Source: a virus
DNA length: 64,000 nucleotides
Direction: 5' to 3' (one strand)
IMG/VR virus record: IMGVR_UViG_3300036761_003567
Coordinates: 1-64,000 of that record
Shown: positions 15,784 to 23,990 of the stretch, in pieces
How positions within the stretch are numbered: the stretch's first letter is position 1
Layout: every line of letters starts with the position of its first letter
Made by a program: the position numbers and the translations under genes
The notes under the pieces: generated by a model
The model's database searches: none
What the model was told of the DNA's origin: nothing
The model's input: only the letters and a program-made list of their open reading frames with translations

Positions 15784-16113
15784 CTAGAATGATTTCTGCA
15801 ACCAGGCAACTGGGACCCAAATCAGAACGTTCCTCTTCCCCCGCCTTACCCTAATGCGCGCGTGGGCATAATCCTTCTGTATGACGGTTGCTGGCTCCAG
15901 GTTCAGCTCGTGGCCCTTATTGACGACGTAGACTTGCTCATTGACCAAGAAACGCGGAATGATCACTCTCCGTTTCTCGTGCCTTATGAAGACGACTTCA
16001 AAGAAGAACCCCTTCAAGCATGAGACACAATCCACCTGGAATGAGCGCTTTTCCTGTTGCTCGCTCTCCAGCTCGTTTTCTGTTCCGCAGTAAGGGCATC
16101 GAACGGTTTCCAT
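15784..16113 (-). CDS. zinc-ribbon protein
   Basis: 109 residues. 'RCPYCGTENE' and 'VDCVSCLKGF' form a treble-clef or ribbon-type C4 zinc site. The rest is a basic beta-rich region ('KRRVIIPRFLVNEQVYVVNK', 'DYAHARIRVRRGKRNVLIW') that looks like a small SH3/OB-like barrel. Directly upstream of the PurZ-type gene (8-base gap). Nucleic-acid binding is likely. Confidence 0.65.
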   Translation of the reverse strand: METVRCPYCGTENELESEQQEKRSFQVDCVSCLKGFFFEVVFIRHEKRRVIIPRFLVNEQVYVVNKGHELNLEPATVIQKDYAHARIRVRRGKRNVLIWVPVAWLQKSF

Positions 16114-16116
16114 TAC

Positions 16117-16878
16117 TCATAACTTTTCTGTCTGATCCGGCACTTTCGCTTCTTGGGCAGATTCTTGCTTCGGAGCGAGAGGCTGTGCAGGCTGGTTCTG
16201 GATCTCCTGAGCCATTCGGAGAATGGACCGGGCCTGGTCCAGCGACACGCCGATCCTGGTTACCCCGGGGATCTTCAGCAACGCCGTCACCTTCTGGCAC
16301 TGCTCCCGCGGGTCCTTGGGGAGTCCGCAGACCTTCACGAGATTGGGCGCGTCGGCTCGGACCCTCTCCACGGCTGCGACGATGGCTGTGAGGGCAGGCA
16401 CGATGACGAGGCTCGTCTCCAGCCTCACGAGGGCGGGCCGACTGAATTTGAATTCCTCGCAGCAGGCCTTGATCTCGGCGTCGTTCCGATTGAAGATGCC
16501 CAGGACGAACCGAATCTCAGCAAGCGGGTTGTATCTCTTGATGAGGTCCGTGATGGCCCGGATCTCATTCTTGCAGTTGGCTTCGCCTCTGTTGGCGCTT
16601 AGGACGATTTCGAACCCATCTGCCTCGAACGCGTCCTGGGGGACGTCCCGGAGCTTGTCCAGCGCAAACTCCCTTCCGGCAGGAAAATCCACCGCCGCCA
16701 CGATCCTATACTGTCCGTCCCGAGTCGATTTGTCGACGATAGCCGCTTGGACGGCGGTCGGCGGTACCATGACGGCCTGACACCGATTTTTTGATGCGAA
16801 CATACCCGCATCGACCAGTTCCCGCTGGTTCAAGCCGCCGACCTCGATCTCGAGCTTGGACGTGATCTGGATCGTCAT
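16117..16878 (-). CDS. deoxyribose-phosphate aldolase-like TIM-barrel protein
   Basis: 253 residues from ATG at 16878 (ATGA overlap). The order resembles DeoC: 'NRCQAVMVPPTAVQAAIVD' (C.aV.v.P..V), 'QYRIVAAVDFPAGREFALDK' (v..v.gFP.G....K), 'ADGFEIVLSA' (GA.EiD.V), 'AEIRFVLGIF' (k.I.E), and C-terminal 'NLVKVCGLP' (vK.sGG). The strand that normally bears the Schiff-base Lys (vKTSTG) reads 'LVRLETSLV', so that Lys appears replaced by Arg. It may be an altered or non-catalytic aldolase. It is paired with a nucleoside deoxyribosyltransferase-like gene, consistent with deoxyribose/nucleoside metabolism. Confidence 0.55.
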   Translation of the reverse strand: MTIQITSKLEIEVGGLNQRELVDAGMFASKNRCQAVMVPPTAVQAAIVDKSTRDGQYRIVAAVDFPAGREFALDKLRDVPQDAFEADGFEIVLSANRGEANCKNEIRAITDLIKRYNPLAEIRFVLGIFNRNDAEIKACCEEFKFSRPALVRLETSLVIVPALTAIVAAVERVRADAPNLVKVCGLPKDPREQCQKVTALLKIPGVTRIGVSLDQARSILRMAQEIQNQPAQPLAPKQESAQEAKVPDQTEKL

Positions 16879-17513
16879 TTTTGCCCTTTCTGCGGCATCC
16901 AGGTCAAGAAAATCCACTTCTTCGGATCTATTGGCCGATTGCCTTCGTTAATATGTCTCACGGCCGTCAAGAGCTGATCCTCGTTCGGGAAGAAGACGTC
17001 ATCCATGTCGCTGATCTTATCTACGAACATCGACACCAGCCACATGGATGGGACGCCGTCAGGACAGATGAACATGACGGGGGCGCCGGCCCTGGACAGG
17101 AGCGCCAGCTCTTCAAACGTCCCCACCGTGAATGGGCTCTTGGGCAGTCGGCAGATACACCAGTTTGTCGCATGGACCATCCGAAGGCAGACGTCCCTCT
17201 GAATATGCATGTCCTGGAGAGCCGCCTCGGCTTCGCCCTTCTCCGTTTCCACTTCCGAAGGCGGGACCAAGCGGCCCACAAAATTTGAACAAACCCTTGG
17301 CGTGCCAGGTCGACAAAAGAATTTCTCGTTGATGTCTGCCTGCGGCCGACGACCTCGAGGGCCGACCCATTCCGGCTTGACGAGGGGGTTGAGGACGATA
17401 ACGTCCATCCCGGACAATTCCTGCGTCAGCCGACTGCGCCATTCAGCTGCGTGAGGGTCCGCCTCCACAGGTCCACCTAAGTATACTGTCGTCCCGCTTA
17501 AAATACCCATCAT
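16875..17513 (-). CDS. nucleoside 2-deoxyribosyltransferase-like protein
   Basis: 212 residues. N-terminal 'TTVYLGGPVEADPHAAEW' is the Rossmann-like opening of the NDT superfamily ('iylaGP..'). 'MHIQRDVCLRMVHATNWCIC' supplies the conserved Asp strand, and 'TVGTFEELALLSRAGAPVMF' contains the GT..EL motif whose Glu is the usual nucleophile. Known members exchange bases on deoxyribonucleosides or hydrolyse them. Coupled by ATGA to the aldolase-like gene. The start (MMGIL) overlaps the stop of an HNH gene. Confidence 0.7.
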   Translation of the reverse strand: MMGILSGTTVYLGGPVEADPHAAEWRSRLTQELSGMDVIVLNPLVKPEWVGPRGRRPQADINEKFFCRPGTPRVCSNFVGRLVPPSEVETEKGEAEAALQDMHIQRDVCLRMVHATNWCICRLPKSPFTVGTFEELALLSRAGAPVMFICPDGVPSMWLVSMFVDKISDMDDVFFPNEDQLLTAVRHINEGNRPIDPKKWIFLTWMPQKGQK

Positions 17514-17890
17514 TGTCTCATTTCTTTTAAGAATGCTTTCACTTCGTCATTGGTGTGCCTGTTTTTACCTAAATTTATAAATTGACAAACCAATTGCACA
17601 TTCCCGACGAGATATCCTCTCTTGCTGTCTATCCTATCAATAGAAATCGAAGCATGATTTCCGAGAGTGTGCATCATCTGCAAACCGCTTAAAGCACATT
17701 TTCCGTCTTGAGCTCCGTACAAGTCAATTAAATACTGGCATGTAATTGTGTCAGGTGCCGACCCTATTCTCGGCTTCGCTATTATGAATCTGTTTGTGAT
17801 AAAATTATGGGCTGACCGCTCTACCCATGCCGCTACTCTCCGTCTGTGTTCGGCTTTTTTCTCGGGAGTTAATTGTTTATACTTACCCAC
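17510..17890 (-). CDS. HNH homing endonuclease, single domain
   Basis: About 126 residues from a GTG at 17890; an ATG at 17947 in the same frame would overlap the preceding HNH gene by 65 bases. The C-terminal half has the HNH family signature 'SISIDRIDSKRGYLVGNVQL' followed by 'VCQFINLGKNRH', shared with the neighbour and with the 60.1-61.2 kb gene. AT-richer than flanking metabolic genes. Its stop overlaps the start of the deoxyribosyltransferase-like gene, so the insertion has kept translational coupling. Free-standing homing endonucleases spread into sites in related phages. Confidence 0.7.
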   Translation of the reverse strand: MGKYKQLTPEKKAEHRRRVAAWVERSAHNFITNRFIIAKPRIGSAPDTITCQYLIDLYGAQDGKCALSGLQMMHTLGNHASISIDRIDSKRGYLVGNVQLVCQFINLGKNRHTNDEVKAFLKEMRQ

Positions 17891-18464
17891 GCCGCAATCC
17901 GGCCAAGAACTCCTTGGCGGCCTCATTGGTTCCAGAATACTTACCAAGATTTACAAATTGACACACAAGCTGGATATTACCACGCACATATCCAATACCA
18001 TTATCGATTCGGTCTATGGATATAGCATTAAGCTTTCCAATTTGGTGTACAAGCTTGACGCCAGACAGCGCACACCTGCCGCTTTGTCTTGCGTACAAGT
18101 CAGCTAAAAATCTCAGATCAACGTCCAACTTCAACGGCCTCCGAAACACATAGCGTCCGTCGGGTTTTTGATGCTTGCGAAGTCTAGTGCGTTTCTTGAT
18201 GCTACCATATAAACCTGCCAAGAAAGAGAATGGCGTCTTCTCTATGTTGTGCCTGTGCTTGAGCTGATAATATTCTCTCCTGGCAAAATAGCATTTACTC
18301 TTCGCGTGCGATATTCTCTCCTTATTTGCAATCCTATAAAGCTTCTTTTTGTTATTTGTACAAGTCTTGCACACAGATCCGTACCCACGCTCGTTCAATG
18401 AAAAATCCAGCGTTTGTTTGACAAACCCACACTTACTACACACCTTTGTATCTTTTTGTTCCAT
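17883..18464 (-). CDS. HNH homing endonuclease with zinc-finger N-terminus
   Basis: 193 residues. An N-terminal CSKC...CKTC zinc finger is followed by a basic helical linker, then 'DLRFLADLYARQSGRCALSG' and the HNH core 'AISIDRIDNGIGYVRGNIQL'. Paralogous to the next gene and to the double-HNH protein at 60.1-61.2 kb. It ends inside the start region of its neighbour, so the two form a tandem pair. Confidence 0.8.
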   Translation of the reverse strand: MEQKDTKVCSKCGFVKQTLDFSLNERGYGSVCKTCTNNKKKLYRIANKERISHAKSKCYFARREYYQLKHRHNIEKTPFSFLAGLYGSIKKRTRLRKHQKPDGRYVFRRPLKLDVDLRFLADLYARQSGRCALSGVKLVHQIGKLNAISIDRIDNGIGYVRGNIQLVCQFVNLGKYSGTNEAAKEFLAGLRRG

Positions 18465-18510
18465 CGAATCTGACCCAGAATCGAATTAAACGACTATGAT
18501 ATTTAGGTGG

Positions 18511-18687
18511 TTAACCCTTCTTCGGAGTGCTAATCTTCTGGTCGATGTTGGCCTGCTGGTTGCGCTTCTGGATCTCGAAGGCATCCTTGATCGTCATCTG
18601 GAAATAGGGGTTCCCGCCACCGTGGGCGCCCTTCGCAGAAGACGACTGGGTCGTACCTTCGGGCTTGATCGGCTTGACGTTTGCCAT
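18511..18687 (-). CDS. small hypothetical protein (58 aa)
   Basis: ATG at 18687 preceded by GGGAGG; the frame encodes MANVKPIKPEG, a Ser/Gly-rich linker, 'GNPYFQMTIKDAFEIQKRNQ' and ends STPKKG. The strong ribosome-binding site and clean spacing between neighbours support a real gene. Function unknown. Confidence 0.6.
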   Translation of the reverse strand: MANVKPIKPEGTTQSSSAKGAHGGGNPYFQMTIKDAFEIQKRNQQANIDQKISTPKKG

Positions 18688-18710
18688 TGTTTTCCTCCCG
18701 CCTATATTTG

Positions 18711-19709
18711 CTAGAGGTGGGACGCAGTTTCGAGGATGGTATCCACCGCGGTCTTTTGATCTAATCTGGAAAAGAATTGCAAGAAAGGGAAAGGGTTGTA
18801 CGTCGAACAGAATACGTATCGGCTTCTTTCCATTTCATTCAGATGTTTTGCGGCATACATGTAGCTGTCAGCTTCCTTTTCGAAGCGCGCCTTGCGGTTC
18901 CTATCGTCGACGTCCGGATTTGCTCCCCAGGGGTAGAGCTTCCCGTTGACGGCAGTCATATCGCAGCCGAAGATGTAGACCTTCGCGAAGTCCATGAAGT
19001 AAGCAATCTGCATTGCCGAATAGACGCTCGACCGACCGATATAGAAGCCCGCCTGGAGGTCCTTTGAGAAGCCTATGCCGGCGATGTGGCGTGCGATAAC
19101 CTGTCCCGGCCTCCTGTCGCGGACCGATCCGGAGTTGATGGGCGTACCAGTGAACGAGTTCCAGAGCTCTCGGTGCCTATCCAGTTGATTCTGGTCCACG
19201 AAGCACCAGTATTTCGTCGGCCAGATCCGCTTGTCTGGCTTATTAATGCTCATCAAGTCGATCCTGCTGTTGCCCTTCAGCCTCTCTAACGGTGCCTCCG
19301 TGTGTGATGGGCCATTGCCCACGATGACAAGGATCCGACCGTGGCCTATTCCCTTGAGCGCTGCGATGACCGGCCTGTAAGTCTGGAACATGTGGTCGCG
19401 GTCGCGTGCAACTTGAGAAAGTGCGCTGGACCGGCGAGCCACGTTGATGACGCTAGTCCTGAAGTTAGGCGGCGGCCGCGTCTGAAAATGGTGAGGAGGC
19501 GGGATGATGCCCATCCTCGGGCGCTGGAGCGTGGGAACCGCAGTACGACGAAACGAGACGGTCTGATTTACCGTCGGCGGCCTTGGGGCAGGAGGCGTCG
19601 GGAGGGCCAGAGCGAACGGGACCGGACGCTGAACGATGATTACAGCACCGGACCGTCTTACGGCTGGACGCGAAATGCGATATTGAATGACACTAGGTGC
19701 CTTAGGCAT
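18711..19709 (-). CDS. DUF115/MptE-like Rossmann protein
   Basis: 332 residues. After a proline/arginine-rich N-terminal ~100 residues comes 'GHGRILVIVGNGPSHTEAPL', 'RIDLMSINKPDKRIWPTKYW' and 'VYIFGCDMTAVNGKLYPWG', the glycine-rich loop and following segments of the DUF115 family (6-hydroxymethylpterin diphosphokinase MptE-like and motility accessory factor proteins, the latter linked to glycosylation). In a phage with many sugar genes, a role in surface or sugar modification is plausible but inferred. Confidence 0.6.
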   Translation of the reverse strand: MPKAPSVIQYRISRPAVRRSGAVIIVQRPVPFALALPTPPAPRPPTVNQTVSFRRTAVPTLQRPRMGIIPPPHHFQTRPPPNFRTSVINVARRSSALSQVARDRDHMFQTYRPVIAALKGIGHGRILVIVGNGPSHTEAPLERLKGNSRIDLMSINKPDKRIWPTKYWCFVDQNQLDRHRELWNSFTGTPINSGSVRDRRPGQVIARHIAGIGFSKDLQAGFYIGRSSVYSAMQIAYFMDFAKVYIFGCDMTAVNGKLYPWGANPDVDDRNRKARFEKEADSYMYAAKHLNEMERSRYVFCSTYNPFPFLQFFSRLDQKTAVDTILETASHL

Positions 19710-19941
19710 GCTTTACGGTGCCGAGGCTCAGAACGTCCCCCGCAATCTTAGAGAGCGCTCCCGCCAGCCTCGAGGACTTCACGTCAGACGCCCGCGCGAC
19801 ATAAACCTTAAGTCCGCCTTCCTTGACGGTGATCATGAAGCTCTCTTCGGCGTTCTTTGCGATGGTGTTGAAGAGGTCCTCCTCCGTCGCGGGCGGAGCA
19901 AGACGCGCAAGAGCTTCTGTTATGGCCTTCTTAACGCTCAT
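19702..19941 (-). CDS. hypothetical protein
   Basis: 79 residues starting MSVKKAITEALARLAPPATE; the ATG at 19941 overlaps the upstream stop, so the 11-residue longer version is unlikely. One predicted helix, then strands with 'FMITVKEGGLKVYVARASDV'. No family recognised. Confidence 0.6.
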   Translation of the reverse strand: MSVKKAITEALARLAPPATEEDLFNTIAKNAEESFMITVKEGGLKVYVARASDVKSSRLAGALSKIAGDVLSLGTVKHA

Positions 19942-20395
19942 TATTTGACTTTTGATCAGGGTAATACTTGACAAGAGGCGTTCGGCATGTTAAAATGCGC
20001 CCAGTTTGAGGTTCGTTGAAGTGAGACAGGTTTTCGAAGGCTCGCCGGCCGTATTTCACAATCTTGCTGTTCTTGCGCTTTTCCGTTGTCTTGTGCGTAT
20101 AAAGGCAGCGGAACACGGCAGTCGTCAGCAAGTTGAAAACCGGCGCGCGTCCTGGGGTGAAAGTGAGAGTGCCCGCCCTGATCTTTCCCATCGTGTGGGC
20201 GAAGGCATGGTGAGCGAGCTCATCCAACTCATCTTCTGACTGCGGGTGAAATTGTGTTGCGACTCCTCGACAGATCTTATACACGTCATCTGACAGTGTC
20301 TTCCATGCCCGTCGGCTGTTCGTCCTATGGTAGGGATGCGTCAGCAGACACTGACTCCAATTCGCTTCCAGCATCTTCGTGTCTACGTAAGCCAT
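19931..20395 (-). CDS. putative sigma-factor-like protein (gp55-like)
   Basis: 154 residues from ATG at 20395 with GAGG 8-9 bases upstream. 'DELDELAHHAFAHTMGKIRA', a short turn, then 'GRAPVFNLLTTAVFRCLYTH' and 'KTTEKRKNSKI' have the layout of a sigma region 2 in T4 gp55-like late sigma factors (helix, F-x-P/aromatic 'F..T...', basic patch that recognises the -10 region). It heads the minus-strand structural block, divergent from another sigma-like gene. Identification is by pattern only. Confidence 0.4.
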   Translation of the reverse strand: MAYVDTKMLEANWSQCLLTHPYHRTNSRRAWKTLSDDVYKICRGVATQFHPQSEDELDELAHHAFAHTMGKIRAGTLTFTPGRAPVFNLLTTAVFRCLYTHKTTEKRKNSKIVKYGRRAFENLSHFNEPQTGRILTCRTPLVKYYPDQKSNNER

Positions 20396-20479
20396 GCTAT
20401 TGTCCTCAGGACTGAAATACCTAAAGCAACACAAAAGTTTCCTGTTTTATAGAGGTGGGGAAGAGGAGGAGGAGAGGGT

Positions 20480-21487
20480 ATGCAGCTAGCCCGTCTTTTT
20501 CTGCGCGGCTCTCTATGCAACAAGACGATGCGGGGTCTCTCGCGTACGCAGCAGCAGAATGTCCAGGGCATCGTAAACATGATCCTGTCGGATCCTGCCC
20601 TCACGCCGGCAAGACAGTCCTTCCTCCGCGCCCTTGGCAACACGATAGGGAACGAGTACAAGGACCCTTCGTTTGCCGACGAGGAGGCGATTATCGCAAT
20701 CTGGCGGGCCGTCGTCTCGGCGCTCTACCACAAGCCGATTCCGGGCGTGATAGAGAATGGGAAGCAGCGAAAGAAGTTCTTCCAGGAGTGGATCTTCAAC
20801 GCGCTCCGGCAGATCCTCAATGAGAACAAGATCCCACAGATCCGGACGACCAACACCGTCTGTGGCCTCAATACGAAAGTCGGAGCTCAGGTTCTCAGCG
20901 GGTTCCTCATGGACAGGAGCGTGCCGGTCACCTGCGTCCTGGCCCGGTCGGACAAGCATGTCGAAATCACGGCCGAAGTCCTTCGGCTCTCACTCAACGA
21001 GCTCCAAAGCCTCTGGCGCATTGAAAAGGTCCTGCGCAATAACGGCGTCAAGGTCGTCTATGACGACAAGCATTACAACGTCGTGCATATCAAGGCCGAC
21101 AAGGCCGAGGTCGTCGAAATGCAGATCCCGGCCGCGATCAATATCAAGCTCGTGAGCTTCGAGTCGAAGAAGGCTAATGAGGAAGACGACCGCCTTCGCT
21201 ACACGCTCGAGTACAAGATGGCGTCCGAGACGAGCGCCGCCGACCAGAGAAGGGTCGAATTCAACGACTTCGTCGAGCACCTCAAGGGTACGCTTCCTTC
21301 GGATGCCAAGGAAGTCCTTAAGATCATCGTGAAGCCGCCCCAGGTTTATGTCCGGAAGCACGGCGACGACGTCCGACAGAAGACCGTTGCCAATTTCCTG
21401 CGGAAGACGCCCAAGGAGATGGCCCGGATCTTCGACCTCATCCGGCTGCAGTGCTTGGGGGCGGGCTACACGATCGACAAGACATGA
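20480..21487 (+). CDS. putative sigma-70-like transcription factor
   Basis: 335 residues, ATG preceded by GAGGAGGAGAG. 'ADEEAIIAIWRAVVSALYHK' followed by 'FFQEWIFNALRQILNENKI' resembles sigma region 2.1-2.3, and the C-terminal 'DFVEHLKGTLPSDAKEVLKI' with 'FLRKTPKEMARIFDLIRLQC' resembles a region 4 helix-turn-helix (L...LP..a..vl.l..../..iA..l..sp..v..i...i). The middle region has no recognised similarity. Divergently transcribed from the late-sigma-like gene; the 84-base gap between them must hold both promoters. Confidence 0.45.
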   Translation: MQLARLFLRGSLCNKTMRGLSRTQQQNVQGIVNMILSDPALTPARQSFLRALGNTIGNEYKDPSFADEEAIIAIWRAVVSALYHKPIPGVIENGKQRKKFFQEWIFNALRQILNENKIPQIRTTNTVCGLNTKVGAQVLSGFLMDRSVPVTCVLARSDKHVEITAEVLRLSLNELQSLWRIEKVLRNNGVKVVYDDKHYNVVHIKADKAEVVEMQIPAAINIKLVSFESKKANEEDDRLRYTLEYKMASETSAADQRRVEFNDFVEHLKGTLPSDAKEVLKIIVKPPQVYVRKHGDDVRQKTVANFLRKTPKEMARIFDLIRLQCLGAGYTIDKT

Positions 21488-21675
21488 AGACCGTCGGCAT
21501 ATACCGCTGGTCCGGTGATCCTTTCGAATTCGTAGAGATCCTATGTCATTGTGTCAAGAAATTCCTACGGAGGCTCACGCCAAGAAATCGCGTCTGGACA
21601 AAAGAGGATAAATACTGGGATGAGAGATCTTCGGGATGCGAAAGGTGGCAGTTGCCTTTTGAGTGGGACGATTAG
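21484..21675 (+). CDS. small hypothetical protein (63 aa)
   Basis: ATG overlaps the previous stop codon as ATGA, which suggests translational coupling. The product (MKTVGIYRWSGDPFEF..., ending WQLPFEWDD) is rich in Trp and charged residues. It converges by a few bases with the minus-strand gene ending at 21672. No family recognised. Confidence 0.5.
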   Translation: MKTVGIYRWSGDPFEFVEILCHCVKKFLRRLTPRNRVWTKEDKYWDERSSGCERWQLPFEWDD

Positions 21676-22178
21676 AGGACAGGTCTACGCTTCTCGTAAT
21701 AGCTGCCACCAGACGAACCGGTCCGCGGTCTCTGCATCGGCACCATGGGGATGACCGACGTAGAGACATTTACCGTCTCGTTTTCGTCCTCGAAGACGCT
21801 CAATAGGAACCGGATCACCTTCCTCGGGGTCGCGTTCAGTTCCAGGATGCTACCAGCGGGAGCCGTCGTCTGCTTCAGCTCCATCAGGTTCTTGTGCATC
21901 GTCTTACCCAGGAACATTCGCTTCGTCCCCAGGGCGAACATGTTCCAGCCCAGCTTCACGATGCCCACCTTCGGATCGATGTTTTCGACGTAGGGAATAA
22001 CTTCGATCTTCTCCGCGAGCGCCGGGATCTGCTTGGGAATGTCCTGGAGGGTAGGCGGGTAGACGTGAATGTCGAAGTTGCTCTTAAAGCCTCTCTCCAC
22101 GAAATACTTCACCAGCGACCGCATGACGAATTCGCGGCTAAGATTCTGGCGGATCTTTTCGATCATATCGGAGCGCAT
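21672..22178 (-). CDS. hypothetical protein
   Basis: 168 residues. An N-terminal helix ('MIEKIRQNLSREFVMRSLVK') is followed by beta-rich sequence and a Ser/Gly/Arg-rich tail (GSSGGSYYEKRRPVL). Located downstream of the SbcC-like gene on the same strand with a 19-base gap, so possibly part of the recombination operon. Confidence 0.6.
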   Translation of the reverse strand: MRSDMIEKIRQNLSREFVMRSLVKYFVERGFKSNFDIHVYPPTLQDIPKQIPALAEKIEVIPYVENIDPKVGIVKLGWNMFALGTKRMFLGKTMHKNLMELKQTTAPAGSILELNATPRKVIRFLLSVFEDENETVNVSTSVIPMVPMQRPRTGSSGGSYYEKRRPVL

Positions 22179-22196
22179 AAACTACTTTTGCGCTCA

Positions 22197-23990
22197 TTAG
22201 CGGGCCTCCACGATCTTCGAGAACCCGCCTTCCTTGATGACCTTGATCTTGGAGGGGAAGGCATCCCTCATCTCGTCCTTGTGGGAGATGACGAAGACGG
22301 CATCCGGCCGGTTCTGGTTGCCCTTCTTGACGAAGTCCTTCTCGATGACGTCCACGAAGGCCTGGACGCCGACGGTGTCCAGCCGGCCGTCGACTTCGTC
22401 CAGTACCATGACGTTGCACTGGATGCCGTAGATCGCCACATAGAGGTCATAGAGGGCGAACATGACCGCGAGGTCGATCCGCTTTCTCTCGCCTCCGGAG
22501 CAGTAGTCATAGTCCCATTTGCTGGTCGAGTCCTGGAGCGTCGGAGTGAATTTCAGGTCGAACTCGCAGCCGAAGGCCTTCAGATAGTATCCGACGCGCT
22601 CGTTGAGGAACGGGACCAGGTCGCCCAACATGAAGCTCTTGAGCTTCTTCTTGTCGTTATAGGCGTTGAAGATGTACTGGAGATGACGCAGGAGGATGTT
22701 GTATTTCTTGACCTGGTCTGTCTGATCCTGGACGGTGGTCTCGCCGAGGCGGATGCTCGCCTCGCCGCGCTTGATCATGTCCCCGTAAGGATTCTGTTCC
22801 GTCTGGATGCGCTTGATCTCCCCGCCGACTCCCTCAATCTGCTGTCGGATGCGCTCGATCTCCCGGCAGACGGCCTCCGCCTCCGCCACGGTCTGCTTTG
22901 GACCGGCACTTTCAACCTTCTTCCGGGTTATTTCGATGAGGCCATCTATGCGAGCGACTTCCTTCTGGAGAGCGTCTATCTGGCCCTGCAGCTCTTGCTT
23001 CTTGCCAGAGAACGGCTCGCAGACGCTGGCGACGTGATCCTTGCCAATAGCTTGCTTACAGCTTGGACACGTCGTGCCAGCTTTGGCCTTCCAGGCAGAC
23101 TCCTCTCCAGCGATCCTGCTTATGTCCCTGCCGAGGCTGAATACGAGGGCAGCCTTCTTCCGCTTCTCTGTTTCGTATTCGCTTAGCTTGTCCTGGATCT
23201 TCTCGATGACGGCCCACTGCCGCTTAAGCTCGATGACGTCGGGCGCCTGCTTATTCAGGAGTTCCGACTGGAGGGCCTTCTTGCGAGCCTCGGCCTGCGA
23301 GACACGCGAAGCGCAATCCTGTTCCCACTTAGCTTGATCCGCTCGTCTGGCCTTTATCTCCTCTTGCAAGCGAACAAGCTCTTGCTGCTGGGAGTCCAAA
23401 GCCACGGAAAATCTGGCCTGCTCTATCTCGCAGGCAGAAATCTTCTCCTTGGCGACCTCGGCCCAGACGTTGATACGATGGAGGTTGAAGACGCGCTCGA
23501 GGATGGCTCGGCGCTTCGCATCCGTCAGCTCCAGGAAGGACTTCCCGAGCTGCCCGAAGAAGACGCAGCTGGTGAAGATCTCGAAATCCAGACCGAAGAG
23601 CTTGATGACATACTTCTGGGTATTTTCCGTAGTGGACTGCGTGATGTCCGCGCCATCCTTGGCGATGGATAGCTCGGCGACTCCCTTCGACTTCCGGGTC
23701 CTCGTGATGACATATCCGTCCACCGTCTCTATTTGGACGAAGCAGTCCTTCCCGGTGAACCAGTTGATGACTCCGTCGCCAGGACGATCCTTGTTGATGG
23801 TACGCCCGAAGAGACACCACAGGATGGCCGCGGCCAGGGAGGACTTACCCGCCCCGTTGGAGCTTCCTTCCTCGTCGCCCAGCTTCTCGCCGACGATAAG
23901 GGTCGGTCCGAGATCAGCCACTTCAATGCGGCTGATCTCGTCTCCGTAGGATAGGAAGTTTTTGAGCTCGACGCTCTTGATACGGATCAT
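22197..23990 (-). CDS. SbcC/Rad50-like recombination endonuclease subunit (gp46-like)
   Basis: 597 residues. ABC-ATPase head split by a coiled coil: Walker A 'GSSNGAGKSSLA' near residue 41, zinc hook 'TCPSCKQAIG' in the middle, ABC signature 'CSGGERKRIDLA', Walker B 'VMVLDEVDGRLD' and a switch His ('VISHKDEMRD'). It pairs with the SbcD/Mre11-like nuclease to process DNA ends for recombination-dependent replication, as gp46/gp47 do in T4. Short coiled coils compared with cellular SbcC are normal for phages. Coupled by ATGA to the metallo-beta-lactamase gene upstream. Confidence 0.95.
   Translation of the reverse strand: MIRIKSVELKNFLSYGDEISRIEVADLGPTLIVGEKLGDEEGSSNGAGKSSLAAAILWCLFGRTINKDRPGDGVINWFTGKDCFVQIETVDGYVITRTRKSKGVAELSIAKDGADITQSTTENTQKYVIKLFGLDFEIFTSCVFFGQLGKSFLELTDAKRRAILERVFNLHRINVWAEVAKEKISACEIEQARFSVALDSQQQELVRLQEEIKARRADQAKWEQDCASRVSQAEARKKALQSELLNKQAPDVIELKRQWAVIEKIQDKLSEYETEKRKKAALVFSLGRDISRIAGEESAWKAKAGTTCPSCKQAIGKDHVASVCEPFSGKKQELQGQIDALQKEVARIDGLIEITRKKVESAGPKQTVAEAEAVCREIERIRQQIEGVGGEIKRIQTEQNPYGDMIKRGEASIRLGETTVQDQTDQVKKYNILLRHLQYIFNAYNDKKKLKSFMLGDLVPFLNERVGYYLKAFGCEFDLKFTPTLQDSTSKWDYDYCSGGERKRIDLAVMFALYDLYVAIYGIQCNVMVLDEVDGRLDTVGVQAFVDVIEKDFVKKGNQNRPDAVFVISHKDEMRDAFPSKIKVIKEGGFSKIVEAR

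Noticed and set aside
21894-23186. 430-codon plus-strand open frame opposite the SbcC-like gene
   Set aside because: The minus strand carries every SbcC motif including the zinc hook; the plus frame is a low-complexity Leu/Asp/Arg shadow.
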